A DNA stretch of 64,000 nucleotides from Isoetes taiwanensis (Eukaryota; Streptophyta; Lycopodiopsida; Isoetales; Isoetaceae). This document shows positions 34,862 to 46,739 of the stretch, piece after piece. Numbering within the stretch: the first letter of the stretch is position 1; every line of letters starts with the position of its first letter. The stretch is from contig JAJEKV010000013.1 in NCBI GenBank assembly GCA_021234155.1, forward strand, positions 1,881,565 through 1,945,564, in the 5' to 3' direction. Made by a program: the position numbers and the translations under genes. The notes below the pieces were generated by a model. That model ran no database searches. It saw nothing but the letters and a program-made list of their open reading frames with translations, and was not told the origin of the DNA.

Positions 34862-37252
34862 TCAGCGTCCTTTTCTCTTGCCAGCTTTCCTTTTCTGCTT
34901 CTTCTTGGGAGTGGGAGATGGTGATGGTTCTGGAGATGATTGTGGAGCATCCTCTGCACTAACTGGGCCTGGAGAGTTTTGGGTTAAATTTTCTGATGGT
35001 CCATCCTTTTCTTTACCAGCCTTGCCCTTGGCCAATACATCTTCACCAGATGAACTATCAGAATCCTGATCCAAATGTTCCGAGCCCACTGCTTTGGTTT
35101 TGCCTTTCGAATCAGGAGAACTAAGAGGTTCCTGAGACAGATCTTTTAAGGCTCCATTTTTTCCTTCATGTCTACCCTTTGGCAATGCCCCTGCATCAGG
35201 TGAGCTTGGAGAGCTCTGAACTGGTTCCTCCGAAGATCCATTTTTGCCTTTAGATTTGGCCTTAGGCAATTCCTCTGCATCAGATAAATCTGGAGAAGTC
35301 TCAACATGATCTTCAGAGGGGACATTTTTGCCCTTGGTGGTTTTGGCTTTAGCTTTAGAAACAGCTTTGCCCTTCGGCAACGCTTCTGCATCAGGTAGGC
35401 TTGGGGAGTTCTGAACTGCTTCTTCTGGAACACCATTCTTGTCTGTAGATTTGGCAGCAGGCAATACCTCTGCATCAGACATATCTGGGACCTTTTTGCC
35501 CTGGTGGCTCTGCCTTTAGCAGCCTTCTTCCCTTTCTTTGCAGCTGGCTTACTTTTCTTGGATTGCTGAGGAGGTGGTTCTGGAATTTCCTCTGCCCAAT
35601 CTGATGCATTATTACCGCCTGCTTCAAGAAGCTCATTTGATAAATTATCCCCCGTCTCAGGCAGCTTCTCAGCTTGGGACGTTTTCCCTTTCTCTGCAGC
35701 GGCCTTATATTTCTTGGACTGCTGAGGAGGTGGTTCTAGAATTTCGTCTGCAGAATCTGATGCATTATCTCCTGCTTTCGGCTGATCTGAAGCATTATCC
35801 TCTGTTTCAGGCAGCTTATAAGCTTCAGACATAGCAACATCCTGGGTTTTTTCTGGGTCTGCTTCCTGCATTTCATCAGAGTGAGAAGAAGCATCATCCT
35901 CGACCTCAGAACCATCATCTTCAGACTGGGCAGCATTCTTTTCTTTCTTCATAACATCTTCTACTTGAGGATCTGGTGCTTCGGATTCAGAATCTGCTTG
36001 CAAGGAAGTCTCTTCTGGATCCCCCCTGCTGCCATCTACAGACGACTCTACCTCAGTTTTTGCAGATTTGGCGCCCTTTTTTGCACCCTTAGTTTTGGAA
36101 TCTGGAGAAGCTGAAGCTTCACTCTTAGGTTCAGGAAGTTCATCTTCCTCTGCAGAACTATCCTTCTCATCTTCAGATGACTCCACAGGTTTAGGTTTCT
36201 TCTGAACCTTTGCAGACTTACCCTTCTTTGCTTTCTTAGGCTTGGGTTCTGCTTTAGGTTTCTTTTCTACAGCAACCTCTTGCTTCTTGGCTGCCGGAAC
36301 AGAGGCCATCTTCTTTTCTACCTTTTTATCTGCAGAATTTTTTCCTCTTCCATTCCTTGTCTTATCTTGCTTCTTCTCCTCTTCTTTAACCTTGTTATCA
36401 GACTTTTTCCCTTTCTTCGATCCACCAGCTGTTTCCTTAACCTTATCATCCGCTTTCTTTCCTCTTCCCGATCCGCTAGATGTTTCCGTAGCTCCAGATT
36501 CTTCTGTTTTCTTGGATTTTCCTGCTTTTGAACCTTTAGCTTCTGCCGCAGACTCTGCTGCTTCTTTAGTCTGTTCTGCTGCTTTACTTTTAACCGTAGC
36601 TTTTTTTAACTCCTCTGAAAGCTTATATGATTGCTTAACTTTGACAACCTTGCCCTTTTCTGTAAGACTATGGAGCTGAGTCTTGAGACTGGTCTTGTAA
36701 TTTGCCGGAAGCCTTTCTGCGTAGTTATCAGCTAAGTATTTAGCGATGGCATGTTGGCTTGAGCCAGTTCTTTCTTTCAGTGCCGAGATTGCTTTGACGA
36801 TCATCTGATCCAAATGAATCATGCATCAAAAGACTAGGTATACATTAGCGACGAACCGATTCTAACAGGAAAATGCATCGATTCAAAAACACATCAAGGA
36901 CAACCCATAAAGGAACACAAGAAATCCATCGAACTTCTATACATCTTAAAGAAACGCAAAAAGTGTATCGATTCTAAGTGCAAGTCAAGCAGATCAAATG
37001 CATCGATGCTTCTAAATACAAATCAAGCAGATCAAATAGTTATGAAAGATCCGAAAACAAGATATCGTAGCTTACCTCCAAATATGGAGGGTGGCTGGAT
37101 TTCGAAGGCTTCACTGCATCGCCGGAGGATTTGGGCTCTATAGGTTCCGTTTTAGACGCTCCTTTCGCATTTTTCTTTGCAACTTTTGCAGAAGCAGGTG
37201 GTTTTCCTTTGTCGAGCTTTGGATCGGATTGCTTGGAAGCTTTCTTAGCCAT
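34862..37252 (-). CDS. Linker histone H1-like protein with very long tail (one frameshift)
   Basis: This is a nuclear DNA-binding protein expected to bind nucleosome linker DNA through its globular H15 domain. Exon 1 (37252-37076, 59 codons) starts at MAKKASKQ in a GATCATGGC context. A donor GTAAGC follows, then an intron of 271 bases. Exon 2 opens at 36804 after CAG. The globular domain spans residues ~53-122 across the junction: HPPYLE, MIVKAISALKERTGSSQHA, then KGKVVKVKQSYKLS. Next come lysine-rich tracts, an acidic/Ser-rich part, two PPPQQSKK(Y/S)K repeats, then about five ~40-residue repeats around SPxxxDAExLPKxK, ending KKKQKRKAGKRKGR. At about 35499-35505 the sensible frame shifts by one base. 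Continuous reading would give about 705 residues, against roughly 170-350 for usual plant H1. The shift could be a mutation, a sequence error or an unseen intron. Confidence 0.85.
36805..37075 (-). other. Intron of the H1-like gene
   Basis: Bounded by TTGGAG|GTAAGC and GGATCAG|ATGATC on the - strand. It is phase 0, 271 bases long, and falls inside the globular-domain coding region just after the HPPYLE motif. Its removal joins HPPYLE to MIVKAI, the continuity expected of H1 proteins. Confidence 0.8.
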
Positions 37253-37400
37253 GATCCGGCAGATTTTGGCAGATTGGTCCACCGCCTTCACTTGAAACAG
37301 AAGGATCAAAGAGTGGGAGGGTGGTGCGTGAAGAGCTTTTAGAACCCTAAGGTGGAAAAATGAATCGATTTAGTTAGCCCTAAATAATTATTATCATTCG
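37253..37400 (-). promoter_or_regulatory. 5' leader and proximal promoter of the H1-like gene
   Basis: Directly upstream of the start codon on the - strand is a pyrimidine-rich leader (CACCCTCCCACTCTTTGATCC). Further up are a telo-box-like TTAGGGTT (reverse of AACCCTAA at 37343-37350) and an AT-rich AATTATTTA near 37380, which may serve as a TATA element. Telo-box motifs are known in plant promoters active in dividing cells. The link here is inference. Confidence 0.35.
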
Positions 37401-38110
37401 GACACCTAATCATGTCATTTTATGCCGTGGTTTGCATTCAATTTTGAATGTGGCAAATATTTCCTTTTTCTTTTTCATATATTTTTCTACCCGCCAGTAC
37501 TACCTTAATAGAGAAATGTGCCTTTTTGTACATTTTCCATTTATTTCTGTTCATTTGTACAGATTTGCAAATCAAGATCATATTATCTGATTATTTCTAT
37601 TTGTGTTTGGAATATCTCCAACCTTGTGCCATTATTGAATTTGAAATACCTCCAACCTTGTTGAAATCATAAAAATGCCATTGTTGAATTTGAAATATCT
37701 CCAACCTTGTTGAAATCATAAAATCACAAGAACCCCACTCTTTCTGTCAATCGCTTAAGAGTATTTTGTATTTCATTTTTGTTTTCCCTTGCTTGCATGA
37801 GCTGCCCATTACCTACTGTTGTGAATCTGTGGCCATCACTAATCCACAAGTCTTCATTCAAATCTGCAGGTGTAAATTATTCTATGAATCCTTGTTGCAC
37901 AGTTCTATTATATGTTGCGTGTCTCATTGCAACACGTTCTGGTTTGGCGCAAGGAGGCTTGTGGAAGCTGGACGGTGGAGGCATTTCTTGCTCAGGCAGT
38001 CTTCATGTGTTCTATTCCTCATTTGCATTGTTTTGAAAGCGGCGCAGACCTCCTATAGCAAGGTTCCAATTGCTATATCAATACCTTTTTCTTTGAGTCT
38101 TGTAAATTTC
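37401..38110. other. Non-coding stretch upstream of the H1-like gene
   Basis: No gene recognised. A ~48-base direct repeat (TTTGAAAT(A/T)(C/T)CTCCAACCTTGTTGAAATCATAAAA) occurs at about 37640 and 37689. Confidence 0.45.
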
Positions 38111-38114
38111 GACA

Positions 38115-38375
38115 GTGTGTGAAGCATTCTATGACCGATTGACATCGGTGGGGTTTAAATCCCCATGCTTCATCCTCTTTACTTCTGTGATTTCATTGTC
38201 TTTCTGTGATTGCATTATCTTATCTTATTCTTGGTAGCCTTTTCATATTTGGTTATTGTGTTTGGTGATGGGGCCTAGTCCCCAGGTTTTAGATGGGTTG
38301 TTGCCCTTGCATGTGCCGTCCCATAACCGTTGGGTTCCCGTGGACGTAAAAATTCATTATCTTATCTTATCTTAT
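38115..38375 (+). mobile_element. Short retroposon (SINE-like) with LINE-type tail
   Basis: At 38147-38168 GGGGTTTAAATCCCC forms a tRNA T-arm-like hairpin fitting a Pol III B box. The 3' end CGTCCCATAACCGTTGGG, TTCCCGTGGACG, TAAAA then (TTATC)n matches the LINE 3' ends at 21124, 29230, 52784 and 57346. The left boundary is uncertain, and no clear A box was seen. Confidence 0.5.
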
Positions 38376-38853
38376 TGTCTACTGTAACAGTTTCCACAAA
38401 CAGGTTTATGGCAGTTTAAGTGCTTTTTCTATTAAATTATATTGTAATAACAACTAGTAAACGTACTAGTAAACGTGTGCCCGGCATTGTCGGGCTAATG
38501 TCCTGGCGTGTTATGTCCATCTTTAGGCAACATCATAGGTCGATACTGGTAAGAATGTCCGGTTGATACTCGTAAGAATTGACATTAGTTGCTTTTGTGA
38601 TTATTTTTGTCATTGAAATTATCTAATGGTAGTATTATCAATTGGCAGTATTATCAATGTATTAACTTTAGGTTTATAGATTTCAGTAGAGAAAACAATG
38701 TTTAGTAAGGATTGTGGGGGACAATTAAATTTACCTCTAAAGACAAAAATTTGGAAAGATAGACCCCAAACTTATGCTCAAAATGTTATCCTTAGAATTA
38801 GTTAAGTACGTCAACAGAAAATATTTACAGAAATGCAAAAACACAAAATTAGA

Positions 38854-40263
38854 ATTTGTTCTTGATAGTTTCAGAGTTTATGCAACCAAATAAAATAGCC
38901 AGTTCATTAAACTCACCAATTTTCTAGTTAGTCTCAGCTTCCACATATCCACAATCTGGCATGTTATCCACAATACCATACTGTTTCTATGTCTTTGAAT
39001 CCTGTAAAATGATTATACTGCTTTTTGTAATTAAAATCACAACATATGTTACGACACTCTTGACAATGTATTACATGTGCTTGGGAATAAGGGCAACACA
39101 ATTGTAGCTAACAAAATATGCATTGATGACATATGTAAAGGAAAAACAAACAAAATTTTCGGAATGTTGTTAAATGTGCAGACCTGTATCAGAAACAAAC
39201 ATAAGAACTCCACGTACTTTAGATCTGCAATAGGCATAAAAAAACCTTTGAAGATGCAAAACACAGTTCTGCCCTTGGAGATCACTCTATTTGAGTATCA
39301 AACTATTGGTGTGGTGGTTGCGCACTGTTTTTCCATTTCTATCGATTGAATAGAACTTTACATATGAAGGAATGGCAACCACTCCATTTGATTATCATGC
39401 CAGACTTTCACTGCAGAAACACTGTAGTAGATCTGGTTATGATTCTAGTCAAAACAATGTTTTCATATTATTCTTTAGCTTGCCAACTCTATATATGCAA
39501 AGAATAAATCCATGAGAGAAAACACAAAGACAATTCAACCAACTTTTGAAAGCCTATCTTTCTGATTGCTAAAGGCATGGAGTGATTGATTCTTGTCACT
39601 CGTCTATTAACATCTAAACCATCTACTAACATTTGAACAATGGATTTTGGAGCAGACTATAATTGTCAAAATATTTACATTCCTATAGAAAGAACAATTA
39701 TATCAATTATTGCTTTAGAGAATTAGATGCATTATAGCAATGAACAATATAGCGATAAATATCCAAAAGATTTGTTCTTGATAGTTTCAGAGTTTATGCA
39801 ACCAAATAGAATAGCCTGTTCATCAAACTCATCAATTTTCTAGTTAGTCTCAGCTTCCACATATCCACAATCTGGCATGTTATCCACAATACCATACTAT
39901 TTCTATATCTTTGAATCCTGTAAAATGATCGTACTGCTTTTTGTAATTAAAATCACAACGTATGTTACAACACTCTTGACCAATGTATTACATGTGCTTG
40001 GGAATAAGGGCAACACAATTGTGGTTGCGCACTGTTTTTCCATTTCTATCGATTGATTAGAACTTTACATATGAAGGAATGGCAACCACTCCATTTGATT
40101 ATCATGTCGGACTTTCCTTTGCCAAAAATGACGTAGTAGATCCGGGTTATGATTCTAGTCAAAACAATAATTTCATAGTATTCTTTAGCTTGCCAACTCT
40201 ATATATGCAAAGAATAAATCCATGAGAGAAAACCTAAAGACAATTCAACCAACTTTTGAAAGC
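38854..40263 (+). repeat. Direct duplication, second copy ~210 bp shorter
   Basis: 38854-39553 and 39770-40263 are close copies in the same orientation. The second copy lacks about 39106-39315, joining ACAATTGT directly to GGTTGCGC. The spacer 39554-39769 is unique. A smaller pair, 40271-40374 and 41354-41457, lies just downstream. No gene is seen in any copy. Confidence 0.8.
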
Positions 40264-42639
40264 ACAAAACGTATATGCCATGGCGCTTCAATAGACCTTT
40301 GAGGATTGAGAGATTAAGATGATAGCATAAAGTACAATTTCCTAGAAACATGAAAGAACACCTCTAATAAAAGTGTAGCATCCAAATAAAAACCTGTTGA
40401 GTGCCTCTCTAGGGTAGATTTTGTTGCAAACAATGTGGATATAAACTCAAAACAATTTGTAAGCAATTTAAAGAATCTCCATGGCCCTGTTGGAACTCAA
40501 GATCTGGAACCACGAAGAGGTAGATTTCCAATGCCATCGCTACATACCACAATCGGGGAGACCAAAAAGAAGCGATGTGCTACATACCACGATCCATCGA
40601 CGGATAAAACGAAGTGATGGAGAAAGTAAGGTGGAAAGCTCTTTATCGCGACAACAAATGGAACGCCATTACAAATCTTTGAAGAATGTACAAAGACAAA
40701 AGGCGAATAAAGCTGTAAGGCCCATAGAAATGTTGAGCTACCAACTGTATGTTGCATCATAGCAATTCAAGCAGGGCTTTTATTAATCAATGGCAATTTG
40801 ACCTGCTTGTTCTTATAGTCATGTAGCAGCAAATCAATGGCTATAAGCTGCGAATTTATTATGCTGAAGGAATGAGAAAGCAATGATCATAGCAAGTCTC
40901 TTTCAATTTTAAGTGAAAATATTACTGGTGTACATAATAAGCCCGTAAATAATGCCATTAAATCAAAAGCTCAGATAATCTACATGTTCATATGGCCTAT
41001 CGAAGCATCAGGATAAAGGCACACAGTAGAGGAAAAAAGGAAGCATAAACTATGCCCTGTAATAGAAAAAAAGTCCCATCTTACAAATCTGTCCATCAAA
41101 TTTGCATCATACCTTAATTCAGCTCTTTTTGGAGAAGAGTAATGCTGCTGCAACAAATGCCAAACTTTAGAAAATGGTCCAAATCCTACCTGCAAAGAAC
41201 CTTCGGCAATATGAGGACGTTGTATTGCAATACATATTTTGCAAGAAGACCCAAATGCTTTTAACAAATCACTGCAAAATAGCAGACTACGAATATAGGC
41301 TTATCTATAATGCCTGAGACAGTTTTTAGAGGAGCTCCAAGTAAAACCAAGATGTATATGCCATGAAAACTGCTTCAATAGACAGGATTGAGAGATTAAG
41401 ATGATAGTATAAAGTAGAATTTCCTAGAAACTTGAAAGAACACCTCTAATAAAAGTAAACCTTCGGAGAAAATGTGGAGCTGGATTCCAGAACCTGCACT
41501 TAAAAGCAAACATGGAACATGCAATGACCTTCCTTCTGCTGCAAGCTCACTTTCTCTCGTAATGCTGCAAGCCATCCAGATGGCCAAACAAAATGCCAAA
41601 AATCAGCCCCTGAACCACTTAAAAAATAATGCCTGGACAATCATATTCTGGCAAAACCTTCAAACGCTCATCTCATGCAACTGCTTTGGAAGGGTCCATC
41701 TGCAGAAAGAAAAAGAAGAAAAAATGTGGTCAAAGAGCAGGAAAAAAATGGGAAAAAGAAACCCATCAAGCACCGAATTTGAGCATGGGAGCTTACCTTT
41801 TTTTAGATAGGACACTTGCAGCTAATGCATGATCTCAAATGCATCTGCAAGGATGTCCTTCATGGGAAAAGATCCTCCAAACACCTGCCTGTAATTTGAC
41901 GAAAATAACCCAAAGCATTCTATAAGCAAGGGATGATGATTCAAAATTGGGTTAAGGTTTCTGATCACGGTTGTGAAGGCAAAAGTGATCCGGCAAGAAG
42001 TGTTGATTTTGATCTGCATATTCAACTTTCTCATAGCAATCGTAACAACTCAAACTTGAATGCAGCAACTTTACCTGCAAATGCGTTTCTCTTCGTGCTA
42101 TCAAAAGCCACCAAATGGCTTTATCAAATACAAAAGCTAGAGAACCGGCCATATCCAATGTTGGAAAAAACCCTTGGGATCCTGTGGAAAACCTTTCCGG
42201 ATGAAAAGAGTCTGTGCAAAACCAAGAAATGAAGACAACCAAGTGAGTCGCTTTGTGGACATAAGGAAAGGCTTGCACCTGGAATGGAGTGGAACAGAGT
42301 TAGCAACAATGAAGCGAAAAAAGAAAAAAAAAGGAAGTCGAACTGAAAATAATGAAATGGGAAGGAGTATTAGGAGATTGGTTCAAAAAACATGGCACAA
42401 ACATGAAAGCAAAAAAAATTACCTGGAGCTATCTGGGCGCCATGAATCCCAAGTCCGACGCTTACTCTGAACCTCAAAATCCAGATCCCACTTTTAAACC
42501 TAAAACGAAGCATGGAAGAAGCTATAACGGCTCAGAAACGCCCGCTCAATAAAGCAGCATGCGCTATGCAAGCTGAAAAGAGGGGAATAGAAGGAAGCAT
42601 TGTGAAAACCCTAACCCGAGTGCCTCCTCAGCCGGAAAA

Positions 42640-42760
42640 GAAATACGATTTGACAAAAAAAAAATGAAACATGAAGATAAAACGCCGGAAAAAGCGTTAC
42701 ATGGTCGGAAAAAGCGTTAGCACCGGTGTTAGCACTGCCGGAAAGTTACAATTTAAATAA
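42640..42760. other. Short repeated CGGAAAAAGCGTTA motif
   Basis: GCCGGAAAAAGCGTTA and GTCGGAAAAAGCGTTA occur ~20 bases apart, followed by GTTAGCACCGGTGTTAGCAC, a direct repeat around a CCGG centre. No gene is attached and the function is unknown. Confidence 0.4.
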
Positions 42761-43511
42761 GTAGATAAGTTCAACGTCTTTAAAGGCTTGGATCTTTTAA
42801 AATAAAGATAGTGTGATGGCTAGTATTTGACTCTACATTTGGTGAAAGTTTAGCCAAAGTACCATGATGGAGAAAAACCCAGTAGGTTAGCCAAGTGTTT
42901 TAAACTTCTAGCTCCAATTTGAAGGTAGTTTAGCTAAACCATTTTGTCTACACTAAAAAATATAGGATTAATAATTTATTCAATGAACACTAAGCTTGTC
43001 TATGATGGAGAAAAAATCTCTGTTTATAGTGGTTAGGCCTCCATTTCAAGTTAGGATTTGAAGATCCCTTTGGATGAAGACGTGGGCATCAAATTGACAA
43101 AAATAAATTTAATTTTTTTGTTTTGGTGTGTTATAGGTGAATTTATGCTATTTAATAATTTATTTGTTATTCATGAACTTGCCAATGTTATTTTTATTTT
43201 TTATTTTTTTCCAAGCCAAAAAAGCATCATCTTACAATGAGTGGAACAAAATGTAACTTTCTCGAAATACTGTGCTTGTCAAAAAAATGTAGTGACATGA
43301 TAAGTAAGCATGACATTTTCCCTTCAAAAAGATAAGATTATGCCTAATCTCAAGCCTTATCGAGCATGCTTTGCATGCAAGGTTGTGGACAAAATAAACG
43401 CATTGTATGCTTCTAGTGTTCTATTTGCATATAAAACATGTCCACACTGCAGAGATGTTTGAATAATTTGGCGTAGCATTAAGCTTTAAATATTACCGTC
43501 ATTTGTTGTTC

Positions 43512-43760
43512 AATAAAGTTAGATAAGTTAAGATAGATTTTTTACATCCAAGGGAACCCAATCGGGTTATGGGACGAGTACATGCAAAGGGGCAGAAGCC
43601 CTAAGCAAAGCTTGGGACAATGCCCCAATACTAAACACAGTGAGGGCCGAAAGGTCAGGCACAGACATGCCTCTTTAATGAGTATTGGCAGAGAGTGACT
43701 CTCTTCTTTCTTCTTCTTGGAGATAGAGAGAGAGATGGGAGATGAAGAAGAACCCCACAC
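43512..43760 (-). mobile_element. Short retroposon end with LINE-type tail
   Basis: On the - strand it ends CGTCCCATAACCCGATTGGG, TTCCCTTGGATG, TAAAA then ATCTTAACTTATCTAAC. This matches the end of the element at 38115-38375 over about 110 bases, and LINE ends over about 35. Upstream sequence differs from the other copy, so the two may be different subfamilies or one may be chimeric. Confidence 0.5.
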
Positions 43761-46527
43761 GTAGTGCGCCGCTACTGTCTGTATAGCGTGCACATACGCG
43801 TTCATCAACTAACTAGATCATATCAACAAGACAAGATAGCTATCAAGATAAAGGTGGGCGATAGCTATACCTACCGCGACAGCACAGCGGGCACGACCAG
43901 ACCACCTCTACTCGAAGAAGACCAAACGTATCCAGAAATCGTATAGTATAGCTACCTGGAAAATTGGCTATCAAATTTGACAATAGTTTAAAACGTTCCA
44001 AAACCTTGGCGTCAACAAAAGGTCTGAACTGCTCTAAAAGTGTCTTCAAAGCCTCAAAAGAGTGGTGCTCCATGGCAAGCCCCCTGCAAAAGGAAGAACA
44101 AAATTCAAGAATTTGGCAGGGCAAGAATTGAAATCAATGTAGCGAGGAGAGAGACTATGCGACAATTAAAAGTACCTTACTTCTAAAAGCCTGTAAATTC
44201 ACCTAGAAATTAGTCCTCGCACAGGATTAACACTCACTCATCGCTAATCTCTTTGCAGTAGCAAGCCATGCAATCTAAGCTTCTGAACTCATCCCATTTA
44301 GTAAGCATACAAATCCCATGAACATTCATAACCACTGTAATAGCTCTGTGTGAAAGGAGCTGCAGACGAACATGCAGAAGGATTAGAACGAATCAAAAGT
44401 AGAGAAAAAGGCTAAAGTGGAAGCATTGAAGAGCTACACAAAACAAGGTGCTGCGCACGGAGGGTTGCCCTCCATGGCCGGAGGATGAAGTAAATTAATT
44501 TACAGTTCAAAGTTTTTGACAATCAATTTAAAACCATAACCCTGAACATTTGGAACTAAATCTATTTATATTTGCTCAATATTCGATCATGTCACAGTAA
44601 AATTCAATTTGGAAGCCTTCTCTGGCCATATCTGTTCTGTCTATACATAAAGAACTCGGGGACTCGTAGAAATCATAAATGCTTATGTTACAAGTAATAA
44701 CAAAGAACCTCGGCTCAAAACAAGTTGCTTCCTAGCGTCCGTTTCTACTCCATGCCATGGTACATTTTCTGTGGCTTGCAGAAAAAATTCAGTTGAAAGC
44801 ATCAATAATAAGTAGTATTGGTGCCCAGCATTGCGGGGCATAAGTTGGATGTTTGCATATATTTTGATCGCAATGAGGAAAGTGTGCAGTAACCTTTTTT
44901 TATATGACGAAAATATCTGAAGATAGTAACAAAACACAGGATTACGAGAAGTGAGCAATATTTCTCTCTCCAGATCTGGAATAAAGTCATATCAGAAACT
45001 CCTGTTTGTATGTATTTAATCCCGTCCAATTTAATACATATTCATTATGTTGGGTATGGTACAAGTAATGCATACCTAGCATATCATGCATCTCTGAGCT
45101 TACAATGTGATATGCTAGTGAACATCAACATTAGCATTTATTTGTAAAATTGCGAGTTCTATGAGATTGTCCATTCCACAACCACCATGTCTGGCCACTG
45201 CCTTTTCTGGAATATCTGTCGTGTGCATGTACTAGTATAAACAATGTAAGCATGCTTCCAAATCCATAGCATGCTCTTTCCAAATCACCACGTAGAATGA
45301 TGCACCATTCAGCTCCAGTAACTTGGGTCTGGATGAGCAACTTTGTCAGGTCAGGTATCCAGAAGGCAAGAACAACAGATGCACTTGCAAACATTAGTCG
45401 CCGAGGTGCCCACTTCACAACTGCTGGTATGCCACAGTTATTTGTCCAACATGCAATGCCCTAGTTTCCAAGAACAAGGTATTTCTATGAAACAAAAATG
45501 TTACAACATTTTATACTAGTACTCACGACTTTCAATGATTGCACTCCATACCCGTAGGCTCCATCACATAACCTAATGGGGAACATGCCAAAAATAGAAC
45601 ATGTAAATTTTTTGCTTGAAACAAGTGTACCATGTGACAATGAGTGAATCTCATCTTCTTTTAAATCATAGTTTGTTTTGATGAATGGAGATATTTTGCC
45701 TATGATGCTTGAGTTCCCGCATCTTGCGGATCCTAAGCGAAGGCACCCAATTGAAAAATTCATTGAGAAATAATTCTCCTGGCGGGAGAGAAAAACGTGT
45801 TGTTGAAATGCAATGTGGGGCTTGGAACATTAATCTTTGCCCCTGTAATGTTAAAACAGAGATCCGGATTCTTTGGATTTTGACCTCGGCCATGGAATGG
45901 CGAAAGAAATGCCTCTTTACTTTACCATAAATCCTTGAAGGATATAATGATGTAATAGGTGTTCTGAATCTATGTTGATGTGCCTCCATATCCAGTAACT
46001 ATCAAATTTGAAGGAATTAGAGGTAATGGCAAGTTTTTTTCCTCCTAGTTGTTCAATTTGAAGATCTAAATAATCTGAGAGAAGGTATTGGCTTGGAAAA
46101 AATCTTAGTAGTTTTGACATTGCTGCTATGAATAAACGCTGCGGATCCAAAATACATAGGGCTAGTTTTGGTAACCGCTTCTTCAAAACTAACCAAGCAA
46201 TAAAGCAAACTTGTGACCCGTTTGTGCTCCAAGTTGGCTAGGAAAAGAAATGGTGGAATTATCAAACCCTACAATACTGCGGTAGAACTGAAATCTTCAA
46301 CTCGATTATTACCACAACCAAAGGAAAATCCGAGAGAAAATTTTCAAGCGGATCAACGGTAGTAGATGTCAAGGTAAGGGTATGTCTTGCATCGAAGTAA
46401 AGACGCCCTCGACAAAGCATTATCCGCATTTTGATAACTATATGAGCATTCTTTAGTGTAGACATTTGTGTCTCCGCCTCGGGCCAAGGTATAGTTTAAT
46501 TGATTTGAGCAAGAATATTTCTTGAAA

Positions 46528-46731
46528 GAAGAAGATTTGGATGGAACAAAGACATCTCCAATTTGTTTGACGATTGAAAACAGGGGCCCATCACGGAAGA
46601 AGATTTGGATGGAACAAAGACATCTCCAACTGTTTGACGCATTGAAAAAAGGGGGGCTGCACCGAAGAAGATTTGGATGGAACAAAGACATCTCCAACTG
46701 CTTGACGATTGAAATCAGGGGCTGCTGCTAC
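46528..46731 (+). repeat. 3 x 68 bp tandem repeat
   Basis: GAAGAAGATTTGGATGG starts units at 46528, 46596 and 46664. The units differ by a few substitutions and offsetting small indels. Both strands stay largely open because the unit lacks many stops, but the resulting peptides resemble nothing known. Confidence 0.85.
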
Positions 46732-46739
46732 CGATAGAT

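Larger units (their letters stand above)
40980..45770 (-). other. Scattered exon-like segments, gene not identified
   Basis: Several - strand pieces read like parts of a host protein. 44083-43956 (GLAMEHHSFEALKTLLEQ, DAKVLERFKLLSN) is bounded by TTTTGCAG| and TCCAG|GTAGCT. A piece from about 45424 reads KWAPRRLMFASASVVLAFW. 45763-45527 (GDGAYG-like end) is followed by GTGAGT. 41267-41090 includes FGPFSKVWHLLQQHYS. 42278-41822 includes HHPLLIECFGLFSSNY. The phases of the two adjacent ones do not match, so either some boundaries are wrong or the gene is decayed. I do not recognise the family. Confidence 0.25.

Noticed and set aside
36242-36679. 145-codon + strand frame inside the H1-like exon 2
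   Set aside because: It is the antisense shadow of the Lys-rich coding strand, giving Phe/Leu/Ser-rich nonsense.
34862-37252. HMGA-type AT-hook protein instead of H1
   Set aside because: The tail is Lys/Glu/Ser/Pro-rich with no GRP-core AT hooks seen, and the H15 domain is clear.
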